Of a DNA stretch of 64,000 nucleotides, positions 15,988 to 24,953 are shown piece after piece. The translations under genes and the position numbers were made by a program. This stretch comes from Biostraticola tofi (GTDB lineage: Bacteria; Pseudomonadota; Gammaproteobacteria; Enterobacterales; Enterobacteriaceae). Location: the NCBI RefSeq assembly GCF_004343195.1, contig NZ_SMCR01000010.1, positions 56,462 through 120,461 of the forward strand, read 5' to 3'. Under the pieces are notes generated by a model. The model was not told the DNA's origin. It saw nothing but the letters and a program-made list of their open reading frames with translations, and did no database searches. The stretch's first letter is position 1. Every line of letters starts with the position of its first letter.

Positions 15988-17064
15988 TTAGCTACCCCAG
16001 GTTTCCTGAAGCACCCGCAGCCAGTTGCCATGGCAGATTTTTTCCAGCAGCGACTGGCTGTAACCCCGTCCACGCAGGGCATCCACCAATAACTGCAGGC
16101 CGGCGACATCTTTCATATCCTGCGGTATGGAAGTCCCGTCAAAGTCTGAGCCAAAACCCACCCCGTCCTCACCCAGCTTTTCCAACAAGTACTCAACATG
16201 CCTGACCATTTCACTGACGGTCGCTTCAGGCGCCTTTTTGCCATCCTCTCGCAGGAACAGGGTACCGAAATTGACGCCGACAAAGCCATTACGCTCCCGA
16301 ATTGCCGCCAATTGATCATCGGTCAGGTTGCGCGACTGAGCACACAGAGCATGGGCATTGGAGTGACTGGCCACCAGCGGAGCGTTTGAAATCCGAGCCG
16401 TCTGCCAGAAACCCTTTTCGTCCATATGAGACAGGTCAACCATAATGCGTCTGGCATTGCAGGCTTGCACCAGTCTCAGGCCGGCAGGCGTGAGCCCCGG
16501 TCCGATATCCGGCGATGATGGATAGCGAAAAGGCACACCGTGGCCAAAAATGTTCGGCCGACTCCATAAAGGCCCCAGAGTCCTCAGACCAGCGGCATAA
16601 AGCACCTCCAGTAAATCCAGATTCGGGTCCAGCGCCTCTGCACCTTCAATGTGCATCACTACCGCCAACACACCTTTGCCTATGCAATCGCGAATGTCCG
16701 ACGCGCTGCGGCAGATTTTAACCTGCCCGCCCGATGCTTGCTCTATACGCAGCAGCATCGCCAGCATGGCAAAAGTCACCTCACGCGCTTGTTCCAGAGA
16801 GGGCGTTGACGGAACAGTGTTGAAGTCCAGCAAATCTGGCGCGCTTCTTGCTGTATCAAAATGTGACGGAACATACGCCGCAAATAAACCGCCGACCATG
16901 CCCCCTTGCCGGATACGCGGTAAATCCATCTGTCCGGCAGCGGGGCCTTCCAGGAATGCCAGGGTCGGATTATCCCGATGTGAGCGCCACAAGCGCAGCA
17001 GTACATCATTATGGCCATCAAAAACAGGTATGACATCGGGGGTAAGAGAGCGGGTTGTGGGCAT
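15988..17064 (-). CDS. Membrane-dipeptidase family (M19) dipeptidase
   Basis: A 358-residue cytoplasmic zinc dipeptidase of the renal dipeptidase family, a TIM-barrel enzyme that splits dipeptides and, unusually, accepts a D-amino acid at the C-terminal side. The zinc ligands are visible: His and Asp in DGHNDVLLR near residue 16, the bridging Glu in MHIEGAEAL near 138, the His of VDLSHMDEKG near 213 and of VASHSNAHA near 235; GFGSDFDG near 308 completes the site. AGGA lies about nine bases before the ATG. It is divergent from a peptide ABC transporter operon with D-aminopeptidase genes, so it probably finishes the breakdown of imported D-residue peptides. It converges on the MFS gene with 5 bases between the stops. 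Confidence 0.9.
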   Translation of the reverse strand: MPTTRSLTPDVIPVFDGHNDVLLRLWRSHRDNPTLAFLEGPAAGQMDLPRIRQGGMVGGLFAAYVPSHFDTARSAPDLLDFNTVPSTPSLEQAREVTFAMLAMLLRIEQASGGQVKICRSASDIRDCIGKGVLAVVMHIEGAEALDPNLDLLEVLYAAGLRTLGPLWSRPNIFGHGVPFRYPSSPDIGPGLTPAGLRLVQACNARRIMVDLSHMDEKGFWQTARISNAPLVASHSNAHALCAQSRNLTDDQLAAIRERNGFVGVNFGTLFLREDGKKAPEATVSEMVRHVEYLLEKLGEDGVGFGSDFDGTSIPQDMKDVAGLQLLVDALRGRGYSQSLLEKICHGNWLRVLQETWGS

Positions 17065-17269
17065 GACGTTTCATCCTGGTGCAATATTATCGACATGATC
17101 AATGCATGCCCCATAAAGGTGCTGATGATGCACTGTCATGGAGCGTGTATTTTAGCCTTCCATCATCAATGGAGCAGAGCATTAAAACCACCAGCCATCG
17201 GGGATGTCAAGCTATAAACATTACAACACCTGATTAATTTACTTATAAATCATATAGATAGGAGAAGTC

Positions 17270-18865
17270 ATGGTTTCCAGAAGACATTTCATTGCCGGCG
17301 TAAGCGCGGTGCCTTTCCTGTCGTGGCTCAGCCTCAATTCAGCCTACGCCGCTACGCCCGCCACCATCCTGGTGATGGCGATGCAATTGGATAATATGAC
17401 CAGCCTCGATCCCCACGAAAGTTTTGAAGGCACCGGCAATGAAATTTGCGGCAATCTCTATCAACGGCTGGTAGGCCCCAATCCGGCAAAAGCGGATGAA
17501 ATCATTGGAGAATTAGCGACCAGTTGGGACGTCGGCAGCGACAGTAAAACCTTCACCTTCCATCTGGATCCTGCGGCCAAATTTGCTGACGGCAGCCCGG
17601 TCACCGCTGAAGACGCTGCTTTTTCACTGCAGCGCGTCGTTGCCTTGGATAAAAGTCCGGCCTTTATCATCAATCAATTTGGTTTTACTAAAGACAATGT
17701 CGCCCAGCACATTGTTGCCAAAGATGCTCAAACCCTGGTGATCACCACAGACCAACCGGCCGCCGAGACTTTCCTGCTTTACTGCCTGTCAGCACGGGTC
17801 GGCAGCGTAGTGCAGAAATCGCAGGTGATGGCAAACCAGCAGGGTGATGATTATGGCAACGGCTGGTTGAAGCAGCACAGTGCAGGTTCGGGCCCCTTCA
17901 CCCTTCGCGCCTGGAAGGCCAGTGAAAGTGTCATCCTCGAAAGCAATCCCCAACACCCCCAGGCAGGCAAAATCAAGCGTATCATCCTGCGCCATATCGT
18001 CGATCCTTCTTCTCAATTACTGATGCTGCAAAAAGGAGATGTGGATATCGCCCGCAACCTGACTACGGAACAATTACGTCCGCTGCAGAAAGACACCCAT
18101 TTCCATTTGGTACGCGAACCGGTATCACGCATCATGCATTTGTCCTGTAATACCGCTATCGGTCCGTTGTCCAAACCTCAGGTCTGGCAGGCGATCAAAT
18201 GGGCAGTGGACTATGACAGCATTCAGAAAAACATCATTCCCCTGACGCATGAAGTACATCAGAGCTTCCTGCCTAAAGGGTTCCCGGCGGCGCTGAACGA
18301 CACGCCATTCCAGCAGGACATTGTCAAAGCCAAGGCATTGATGGCCGAAGCCGGTTATCCGGATGGCTTTGAGATAACCCTCGATCATTACTCGCCGCAA
18401 CCCTTCGCCGATATTGCTCAGGCGTTACAGACCCAACTCGGCGCTATCGGTATCAAGGTGCAGCTTATCGCCGCCGAAAACCGCCAGGTACTGACCAAAA
18501 TGCGTGCTCGTCAGCAGCAGTTGGCGCTCACGGTATGGGGAGCGGACTACTTTGATCCCAATTCCAATACCGAAGCATTCTGCGTCAATACCGATAACAG
18601 TGAAAAGGCGCGCAGCCGCACGCTGGCCTGGCGCTGCTCTTGGTCAAACCCCAAATTCAACCAACTGACCGAACAGGCGCTGCACGAAACGGATGCGGCC
18701 AAGCGTATCGCCCTCTATGAACAGATCCAGCGGGAGCACCGTGAAAGCAGCCCATTCATCGAAATGATGCAGGAATCGATTACCGCCGCCTGCCGTAAAA
18801 ATATCGACGGTGTGTCGATAAGCGTACTGCTCGACAGTCCCTATGAAAAGGTCACTAAAGCGTAA
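17270..18865 (+). CDS. Peptide ABC transporter, substrate-binding protein (Tat-type signal)
   Basis: A 531-residue periplasmic binding protein of the family 5 group (DppA/OppA-like). The signal is of twin-arginine type: SRRHFIAGVSAVPFLSW then a cleavage site near NSAYAA. The mature part has the family 5 features: EGTGNEICGNLYQRL near 46 and the LATSWDVGSDSKTFTFHL region with FADGSPVTAEDAAFSLQRV near 100-120. It presents peptides to the two permeases that follow. GGAG lies about eight bases before the ATG. Its stop overlaps the next start by one base (TAATG), so this is the head of an operon of at least six genes. The export of a binding protein by Tat is less common and may mean it folds before export. 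Confidence 0.9.
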   Translation: MVSRRHFIAGVSAVPFLSWLSLNSAYAATPATILVMAMQLDNMTSLDPHESFEGTGNEICGNLYQRLVGPNPAKADEIIGELATSWDVGSDSKTFTFHLDPAAKFADGSPVTAEDAAFSLQRVVALDKSPAFIINQFGFTKDNVAQHIVAKDAQTLVITTDQPAAETFLLYCLSARVGSVVQKSQVMANQQGDDYGNGWLKQHSAGSGPFTLRAWKASESVILESNPQHPQAGKIKRIILRHIVDPSSQLLMLQKGDVDIARNLTTEQLRPLQKDTHFHLVREPVSRIMHLSCNTAIGPLSKPQVWQAIKWAVDYDSIQKNIIPLTHEVHQSFLPKGFPAALNDTPFQQDIVKAKALMAEAGYPDGFEITLDHYSPQPFADIAQALQTQLGAIGIKVQLIAAENRQVLTKMRARQQQLALTVWGADYFDPNSNTEAFCVNTDNSEKARSRTLAWRCSWSNPKFNQLTEQALHETDAAKRIALYEQIQREHRESSPFIEMMQESITAACRKNIDGVSISVLLDSPYEKVTKA

Positions 18866-19875
18866 TGCAGCGGCTAACAGGTTTTCTGAATACCTTAGGC
18901 AGCATGATCCTCACGCTGTTCGGCCTGTCGGTGCTGACGTTTTTCATCGGTAGGGTCATGCCTACCGACCCGGTGCTGGCGGCTGCAGGCGATAATGCGC
19001 CACAGGCGGTGATAGAAAGGATACGCGCGGAAATGGGGCTGGATCAGCCCTTGTGGGTACAGTTCGGTCACTATCTCAACCAGTTGTTGCACGGCGATCT
19101 CGGCCGCTCGGTGCTGACGTCCAATGCCGTCAGTACCGATATTGCCCGTTTTTTCCCGGCGACGCTGGAACTGGCAACAGCGGCAATCATTATCGCCGCT
19201 CTGGTAGGTATTCCGCTCGGGGTATGGGCGGCGGTCCGACAGGGCAAATGGACCGATCAGGTTATCCGGGTGATTTGCCTGGCGGGACATTCTCTGCCGG
19301 TATTTGTACTGGCACTGCTGAGCCTGCTGATTTTCTACGCCGTGCTGGGCATCGCTCCCGGCCCCGGGCGTCAGGATATGATCTATCAGGATATGATCCC
19401 CCAAGTGACGGGATTGCTGACGGTGGATTGCCTGCTGGCCGGCGACTATGACGCCTTGCGCGACGCGCTGGCTCATATGGTCCAGCCGGTGCTGATTCTG
19501 GCTTATTTCAGCATGGCTTATATCACCAGGATGACGCGCACTTTCATGCTTAACGCGCTCAGCGGCGAATTTGTTATTACCGCCCGGGCCAAGGGGCTGT
19601 CGCCCGCCAGGGTTATCTGGCGCCATGCCTTCCCGACCGTTGCGGTCCAGTTGGTTACTGTGCTCGCTCTGACCTATGCCGGCTTGCTTGAAGGCGCGGT
19701 AATAACCGAAAACGTGTTCGCCTGGCCAGGGCTCGGACAATACCTGACCACCTCGCTGATGAATGCCGACATGAACCCGGTGATCGGCGCTACGTTGGTA
19801 GTGGGCTGCGTCTATGTGGTGCTTAATATGTGTGCCGACCTTCTCTATCGACTTTGGGATCCGCGCGTAAAATGA
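18865..19875 (+). CDS. Peptide ABC transporter permease (DppB-like)
   Basis: A 336-residue inner-membrane permease of the DppB/OppB group. It begins with the typical first membrane segment and GRVMPTDPVLAAAGDNAP, the periplasmic loop of this group, and has five or six further segments. The EAA loop that contacts the ATPase is present near residue 235 (ITARAKGLSPARVIWRHAFP). It forms the channel with the next gene product. The start overlaps the previous stop and the end overlaps the next start, so the genes are translationally coupled. Confidence 0.92.
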   Translation: MQRLTGFLNTLGSMILTLFGLSVLTFFIGRVMPTDPVLAAAGDNAPQAVIERIRAEMGLDQPLWVQFGHYLNQLLHGDLGRSVLTSNAVSTDIARFFPATLELATAAIIIAALVGIPLGVWAAVRQGKWTDQVIRVICLAGHSLPVFVLALLSLLIFYAVLGIAPGPGRQDMIYQDMIPQVTGLLTVDCLLAGDYDALRDALAHMVQPVLILAYFSMAYITRMTRTFMLNALSGEFVITARAKGLSPARVIWRHAFPTVAVQLVTVLALTYAGLLEGAVITENVFAWPGLGQYLTTSLMNADMNPVIGATLVVGCVYVVLNMCADLLYRLWDPRVK

Positions 19876-20774
19876 CTTTTTTTGTCTCACGAGCCTGGTT
19901 GCTCGACGAAACGCCTGCGACTCGCCGTCAGGCAGTCTGGGGCCGCCGCTACCGTTTGTGGCTCGGTCTGAAGACCAATCCGATGGCCATGGGCGGCCTG
20001 CTGATTATACTGGCAGTGCTTATTCTGTCCCTGGCTGCCCCGCTCATAGCCCCTTACGATCCGGGGGTGCAGGATTTAACCAACCGCTTGGCAACGCCTT
20101 CTTCACGGCATTGGCTAGGTACTGACGAACTAGGACGGGATATTTTCACCCGAATACTGTTCGGCGGGCGCACTACGCTTGGCATGGTTATCTCGGTGGT
20201 GGTGCTGGTAGCCCCTATCGGGCTGCTGGTAGGTTGTCTGGCCGGCTATGCCGGCGGCTGGATGGATAAGATATTGATGCGCGTAACCGATATCTTCTTG
20301 GCGTTTCCCCGCCTGGTGCTGGCGCTGGCGTTTGTCGCCGCCCTAAAACCCGGTGTGGAAAGTGCGGTGCTGGCGATTGCCCTGACGACCTGGCCGCCTT
20401 ATGCACGCCTTGCCCGCGCTGAAACCCTGCAATTTCGTCACAGCGATTTTATCGCAGCCTGCCGGCTTTCCGGCGCCGGACCGGCGCGCATCATCCTGCG
20501 CCACGTGATGCCGTTATGCGTACCCAGTCTTATTGTGCGCATTACGCTTGATATGAGCGCCATTATCATCACCGCCGCCAGTCTGGGCTTCCTGGGCATG
20601 GGCGCACAGCCGCCGTCCCCAGAATGGGGGACGATGATCGCCACAGCCCGCCGTTTCCTGTTCAGTGAATGGTGGGTGCCGCTGATGCCCTGCATCGCTA
20701 TTTTTGTCACATCGCTGGCGTTCAACTTTCTCGGTGACGGTCTACGAGACGTGCTCGACCCCAAGGAGCGGTAA
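19872..20774 (+). CDS. Peptide ABC transporter permease (DppC-like)
   Basis: A 300-residue inner-membrane permease of the DppC/OppC group. After a cytoplasmic N-terminus it shows the first membrane helix (MGGLLIILAVLILSLAAPLI), the conserved LGTDELGRDIFTRILFGGRT loop near residue 83, and the EAA loop near 200 (FIAACRLSGAGPARIILRHV). I chose the ATG at 19872 because it overlaps the stop of the DppB-like gene (ATGA) and begins where the family begins; a start further upstream lies inside that gene. Confidence 0.92.
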   Translation: MTFFVSRAWLLDETPATRRQAVWGRRYRLWLGLKTNPMAMGGLLIILAVLILSLAAPLIAPYDPGVQDLTNRLATPSSRHWLGTDELGRDIFTRILFGGRTTLGMVISVVVLVAPIGLLVGCLAGYAGGWMDKILMRVTDIFLAFPRLVLALAFVAALKPGVESAVLAIALTTWPPYARLARAETLQFRHSDFIAACRLSGAGPARIILRHVMPLCVPSLIVRITLDMSAIIITAASLGFLGMGAQPPSPEWGTMIATARRFLFSEWWVPLMPCIAIFVTSLAFNFLGDGLRDVLDPKER

Positions 20775-20776
20775 TC

Positions 20777-21607
20777 ATGCTGGTTGAAATTGAAAACCTG
20801 CGCATCGCCTTTCAACAGCAGGGAGAAGCGGTTGAAGCGGTACGCGGTGTCTCCCTTCAGGTTGGCCGCGAGAAATTCGCTATCGTCGGGGAAAGCGGAT
20901 CAGGTAAATCACTTACCGCACGCAGTCTGATGCAATTGTTGCCAGGCAATGCGCGCTGCCAAGCGGATAAACTGAGTTTCGATGGCATCGACCTGCGCAA
21001 TGCCGGTGAAAAGACCTTGCGTGGTATCAGGGGGAAACGTGTCGGTTTTATCCTGCAGGATCCTAAATATTCGCTTAACCCGGTGATGACGGTGGGTCAG
21101 CAGGTCGCTGAATCCTGGCGCACCCATAAGGGCGGCAGTCAGCGAGCAGCCATGGCGGCGGCGGTCGAATTGCTGAACCAGGTACGTATCCGTGATCCAG
21201 AACAGGCCGCCCGACGCTATCCCCATGAGATTTCCGGTGGCATGGGACAGCGGGTGATGATCGCCATGATGTTGGCCCCTGATCCGGAGCTGCTGATTGC
21301 CGATGAGCCTACCAGCGCCCTGGATGCCACCGTGCAGGCCGAAATCTTGCGACTGATAAATGATCTGGTGACCCAGCGCGGCATGGGCCTGATTTTGATA
21401 AGCCATGATTTGCCGTTGGTTTCTCACTTCAGCGATCGGGTCGCGGTGATGTATGCCGGCCGGATAGTCGAAACCCTTGATGCGGGCAACCTTGCCAACG
21501 CGGTGCATCCCTATACCCGGGGTTTGCTGGAATGTCTGCCTTCGCTACGCCATCCGCGCGATCGCTTACCGATCATGACGCGTGATGAAGCCTGGAAAGT
21601 CTCATGA
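20777..21607 (+). CDS. Peptide ABC transporter ATPase (DppD-like)
   Basis: A 276-residue ABC ATPase. Walker A is GESGSGKS near residue 38, the Q-loop is in FILQDPKYSLNP, the signature is ISGGMGQR near 152, and Walker B is LLIADEPTSALD near 170. DppD proteins usually have about 320-330 residues with a C-terminal extension holding an iron-sulphur site; here that extension is cut short after HPYTRGLLECLPS. It pairs with the next ATPase to energise uptake. Only two bases separate it from the permease before it, and it overlaps the next gene (ATGA). Confidence 0.92.
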   Translation: MLVEIENLRIAFQQQGEAVEAVRGVSLQVGREKFAIVGESGSGKSLTARSLMQLLPGNARCQADKLSFDGIDLRNAGEKTLRGIRGKRVGFILQDPKYSLNPVMTVGQQVAESWRTHKGGSQRAAMAAAVELLNQVRIRDPEQAARRYPHEISGGMGQRVMIAMMLAPDPELLIADEPTSALDATVQAEILRLINDLVTQRGMGLILISHDLPLVSHFSDRVAVMYAGRIVETLDAGNLANAVHPYTRGLLECLPSLRHPRDRLPIMTRDEAWKVS

Positions 21608-22344
21608 TAACTTTGGACAATTTACGTATTGCCTTTGGCCAGACCGAGGTCGTAAAAGGGGTCTCCTTCAGCGTAGCCAGCGGTGCCAGCTTTGGTATTG
21701 TCGGCGAGAGCGGCTCCGGCAAATCGACTATTCTGCGCGCGCTGGCCGGGTTGAACCGGCACTGGTCAGGCGATATGACCTTCGGTGGAGCTCAGTTAAG
21801 CCCACGGCGAGATCGGCAGTTTTTCCGCCAGGTGCAGATGGTGTTCCAGGATCCCTATGGTTCGCTGCATCCGCGTCAGACTATTGACCGGATTCTGGCT
21901 GAACCTCTTATCGTGCAGGGATTTGATCGCGCCGAGCAGCGAATTGCTCAGGCATTATCGGAAGTCGGGCTACCGGGTTCAGTACGCTTTCGCTTCCCCC
22001 ACCAGCTTTCAGGCGGCCAGCGTCAGCGTGTCGCCATCGCCCGGGCGCTGATAGCCGAGCCGGAAGTGCTGCTGTTGGATGAGCCCACCTCGGCGCTCGA
22101 TGTATCGGTGCAGGCGGAAATCCTCAATCTGTTGACCGATTTACGCCAACGCCGCCATCTGACCTATATCATGGTCAGCCATAATCTGGCGGTGGTGACC
22201 CACCTTTGCCAGCATATTGGTGTGATGCAGCATGGCGAAATGGTCGAGCAATTGAGTTCAGCCGATCTGCGCGCCGGCCTCATCAACCATCCTCATACCG
22301 CGGAACTTTACGCGTTAACGATGAATCTGGAGGAGCCAAGATGA
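21604..22344 (+). CDS. Peptide ABC transporter ATPase (DppF-like)
   Basis: A 246-residue ABC ATPase, second of the pair. Walker A GESGSGKS near residue 37, Q-loop MVFQDPYGSLHPRQT, signature LSGGQRQRVAIARAL near 138, Walker B LLLDEPTSALD near 160, and the H-loop MVSHNLAVV. DppF/OppF proteins often run to about 320 residues; this one ends right after the nucleotide domain, like the NikE-type short forms. Start and stop codons overlap both neighbours by four bases. Confidence 0.92.
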   Translation: MITLDNLRIAFGQTEVVKGVSFSVASGASFGIVGESGSGKSTILRALAGLNRHWSGDMTFGGAQLSPRRDRQFFRQVQMVFQDPYGSLHPRQTIDRILAEPLIVQGFDRAEQRIAQALSEVGLPGSVRFRFPHQLSGGQRQRVAIARALIAEPEVLLLDEPTSALDVSVQAEILNLLTDLRQRRHLTYIMVSHNLAVVTHLCQHIGVMQHGEMVEQLSSADLRAGLINHPHTAELYALTMNLEEPR

Positions 22345-23876
22345 GTGCCACTGTGTCAGCAACCGATTGGCAGCGGGCCAGCGATATGGCCGCCGCGTAT
22401 ACCGCCCGCTGGGATCGCCCCGGCCAACCTGGCGGAGCCATTGTGCTGTTCGACAGTCAGCAGATCCGCTCAATAGCCGCTGGAGGGCTTGGCGATCTGG
22501 CACGCCAGGAGCCTTTCAGTGCCGATAGCGTGGTCCGTTTCGCCTCGGTGACCAAACATATGTTTGCCGCCATGGTAACCGGTCCGGCTGCAGGGTTTAT
22601 CGGCCTCGATGATCCGCTGTCGCAGCATTTACCCATCCTCAAGGGGGTGCCGGGCCAGGTAACGGTTGGCCAGGCATTGGATATGACCGCCGGCCTGCCC
22701 GACGCACGTGAAACCCTGTCGCTGTTGGGCATTTCGGTCTATACCGCCACCAGTGCCGCCGCTAACCTGGATTTTATCGCCTCGCTTGAGCGACTGAACT
22801 ATCCGGCAGGCAGCGAAATATCCTACTCCAATACCGGTTATCGGCTGGTGGAGGAGGCATTGAAAGCCAAAGGTATTCGATTTAGCGATTTGCTTTCACA
22901 GCATATATGCCAACCGTTAGGGTTGTCATTGACCGCCCCGGAAACCTGGTTCGATATCGTGCCGGGGCTAGTCCCCGGCTACTGGCATGATGGGCAGCGC
23001 TGGATCACTGCCAGCGCCGGTCTGCATCTGTCTGCATCCGGCAGCATCGCCGGCAGCGCCAGGCATCTTACTCGTTGGCTTCAGTCATTGCTGGCCGACA
23101 ATGGCCCGGGCGCGGGGGTGCTGGACCGGCTTTGCGCGCCGCGCAGCATGGCTGATGGCCGCATCAGCGGTTACGGCCTTGGCATAGCACAAAGCCTGCC
23201 CGGCAATCGGGCGTTGGTTGGCCATGGCGGGTCTCATGCGGGCTACAAAACCTATTTCATGCTGGACAGGGAGCGCAAGGCGGGCGTGGTCCTGGTGGCT
23301 AACCGCGAAGATGCCAGCAGCTTCCCCCCCGCACTGGCTGTCATGTGCGCCTTGCGCGGCGAACCGGTTCCCGAGGCCGGTCATGAACTGCGTCCCGGCC
23401 TGTATGTCTCGGAACAGGGCAATGACTGGCTGGAAATCACCGCTAACGGCGCTGACTGGCTGGACAGTGGAGAAACCGCGCTGTATACCGACCCCGCCTC
23501 AGGGGATGCCATTAGCCTGTCTGCTCACCTGCCGATGCGGCTTCACCAGGCAGGCGATAAGATTGACGGGGAAATCGGCCATGCCCACCGTCGCTTTGTG
23601 CCGGCGGCGGGCTGCAATGATATTGCCGATATTGTGGGAGACTGGTTGCAGCCGGAATATCGCAGTCTGCTGACGATTAAAAAAGACATGCTGATAATGG
23701 GATGCGGTCCTGCACAAATAACCGCCCCACTGTCCTCCCTCGGCGGACATCGCTGGCTGGCAACCGCCCAGGATGGGCTGTGGAAAAAGCGCTTCTCACT
23801 GGCCTTGGCTGACGGGCAACTGCAGCTATCGGTTAACCGCAGCCGGGTAGTGGCCTACAGGCGTATGCTTGCCTGA
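22341..23876 (+). CDS. D-aminopeptidase, serine hydrolase family S12
   Basis: A 511-residue penicillin-recognising serine hydrolase. The catalytic set is visible: Ser69-Val-Thr-Lys72, Tyr162-Ser-Asn164 and His295-Gly-Gly. The spacing between these and the total length closely follow Ochrobactrum D-aminopeptidase DAP (Ser62, Lys65, Tyr153, His287, 520 residues), which removes N-terminal D-residues from peptides. The last 170 residues would be the two small beta-barrel domains of that enzyme. There is no signal peptide, so it acts in the cytoplasm on peptides brought in by the transporter. The start at 22341 overlaps the ATPase stop (ATGA) and follows GGAG; a longer frame begins inside the ATPase gene and is not real. 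A general beta-lactamase-family esterase is the alternative. Confidence 0.87.
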   Translation: MSATVSATDWQRASDMAAAYTARWDRPGQPGGAIVLFDSQQIRSIAAGGLGDLARQEPFSADSVVRFASVTKHMFAAMVTGPAAGFIGLDDPLSQHLPILKGVPGQVTVGQALDMTAGLPDARETLSLLGISVYTATSAAANLDFIASLERLNYPAGSEISYSNTGYRLVEEALKAKGIRFSDLLSQHICQPLGLSLTAPETWFDIVPGLVPGYWHDGQRWITASAGLHLSASGSIAGSARHLTRWLQSLLADNGPGAGVLDRLCAPRSMADGRISGYGLGIAQSLPGNRALVGHGGSHAGYKTYFMLDRERKAGVVLVANREDASSFPPALAVMCALRGEPVPEAGHELRPGLYVSEQGNDWLEITANGADWLDSGETALYTDPASGDAISLSAHLPMRLHQAGDKIDGEIGHAHRRFVPAAGCNDIADIVGDWLQPEYRSLLTIKKDMLIMGCGPAQITAPLSSLGGHRWLATAQDGLWKKRFSLALADGQLQLSVNRSRVVAYRRMLA

Positions 23877-23891
23877 TCCGGCATTACCGCT

Positions 23892-24953
23892 TCAAAGGTT
23901 AACGTTCGCTGCTAGCCGATCCAGCACCTGACGCAGGCTGGGGCGATAGTGTCCCCTGAACCCGCTGACCGGTTCGGCGGTCAGCAGCGCATCCAGCACC
24001 GCATGCTCGGTAGCATCTGCCGCAGCCGCCAGTAGGGATTCCAGCAGGGAATCTTCTGGCGGATCAGGCTGTTGACAGGTTGAAAACGCGGCCGCAATAT
24101 CACCTGAACCGTGTCCCCAATAGCTGCCCAATCGTCCAAGGCCAGCGCCGGCCCGCTTAGCGATGCGCACCAATTGACGGCTGTCGAGCGGCGCATCCGT
24201 CGCCATGACAATAATCACCGATCCGGCATCTACCTGCGGCGCGAGCCCCGGTAACAGAGGCTCTATGGCCGGCCCAACCTGTACTCCATCCAGCGTCAGA
24301 GAGGAAAGCGTACCGAAATTCGCCAGCACCAGCACTCCGAGGGTGGCCTGCAGTTGCGGACAAAAACGGGAAGCCGTGCCTATTCCCCCCTTCAGGCCGA
24401 AACAGCTCATTCCTCTGCCGGCACCGACGCTGCCGCGGGCAAAATCCTGACCGGCATGGTCCAGCGCCTGTCTGGCCAGGGCCTCGGTGACGGCCATGGC
24501 CTGAATATTATTGAGCCAACCGTCATTGCACTCCAGCACCAGTGGGTTGACGGTAGGCAATGTGCGCCCCAGCTCAGGATTATGTTCTATAGCGTGACGC
24601 GCCAGGGTAGTAAACAGCGTACCAACCGATAATGTATTACCCAGCAGTATCGGCGTCTGCAGTCTGCCTAGCTCAGCGATCTGCACCAGCCCGGCGGGTT
24701 TGGCAAAACCGTTCAGCACTGCCACGCCGCAGGGCAGTGGATGAGTAAACAGATTGCCCCCAGACGGCAGGATAGCGGTCACCCCGGTTTGGATATCGCC
24801 ATCGGCCAGGGTCGAATGACCTACTTTGACACCGGCTACATCGCTCAAACGGTTGCCAGGCCCGGTGGCATAACGTGGCATAGCCAGCGTTCCCTGCTGC
24901 TGCCAACGTTGCAGCAATAAACGTAACCGGGCCTGCTGATAATCCTCATTCAT
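23892..24953 (-). CDS. P1-family (S58, DmpA-type) peptidase
   Basis: A 353-residue member of the self-processing DmpA/BapA family, N-terminal nucleophile enzymes that release N-terminal D- or beta-amino acids. The self-cleavage point is the Gly-Ser pair in VDAGSVIIVMATDAPL near residue 240; the new N-terminal Ser is the nucleophile. The first chain contains LSDVAGVKVGHSTL near 37 and GRGMSCFGLKGGIGTASR near 178, typical of the family. It overlaps the end of the DgcA-like gene by eight bases, so the minus-strand genes form one operon. It converges on the S12 D-aminopeptidase gene with 15 bases between. A second aminopeptidase of different fold suggests the system handles several non-standard peptide types. 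Confidence 0.9.
   Translation of the reverse strand: MNEDYQQARLRLLLQRWQQQGTLAMPRYATGPGNRLSDVAGVKVGHSTLADGDIQTGVTAILPSGGNLFTHPLPCGVAVLNGFAKPAGLVQIAELGRLQTPILLGNTLSVGTLFTTLARHAIEHNPELGRTLPTVNPLVLECNDGWLNNIQAMAVTEALARQALDHAGQDFARGSVGAGRGMSCFGLKGGIGTASRFCPQLQATLGVLVLANFGTLSSLTLDGVQVGPAIEPLLPGLAPQVDAGSVIIVMATDAPLDSRQLVRIAKRAGAGLGRLGSYWGHGSGDIAAAFSTCQQPDPPEDSLLESLLAAAADATEHAVLDALLTAEPVSGFRGHYRPSLRQVLDRLAANVNL

Noticed and set aside
18895..19890. 331-codon open frame antisense to the DppB-like permease
   Set aside because: Same kind of Gln/His/Arg-rich shadow; the permease is certain.
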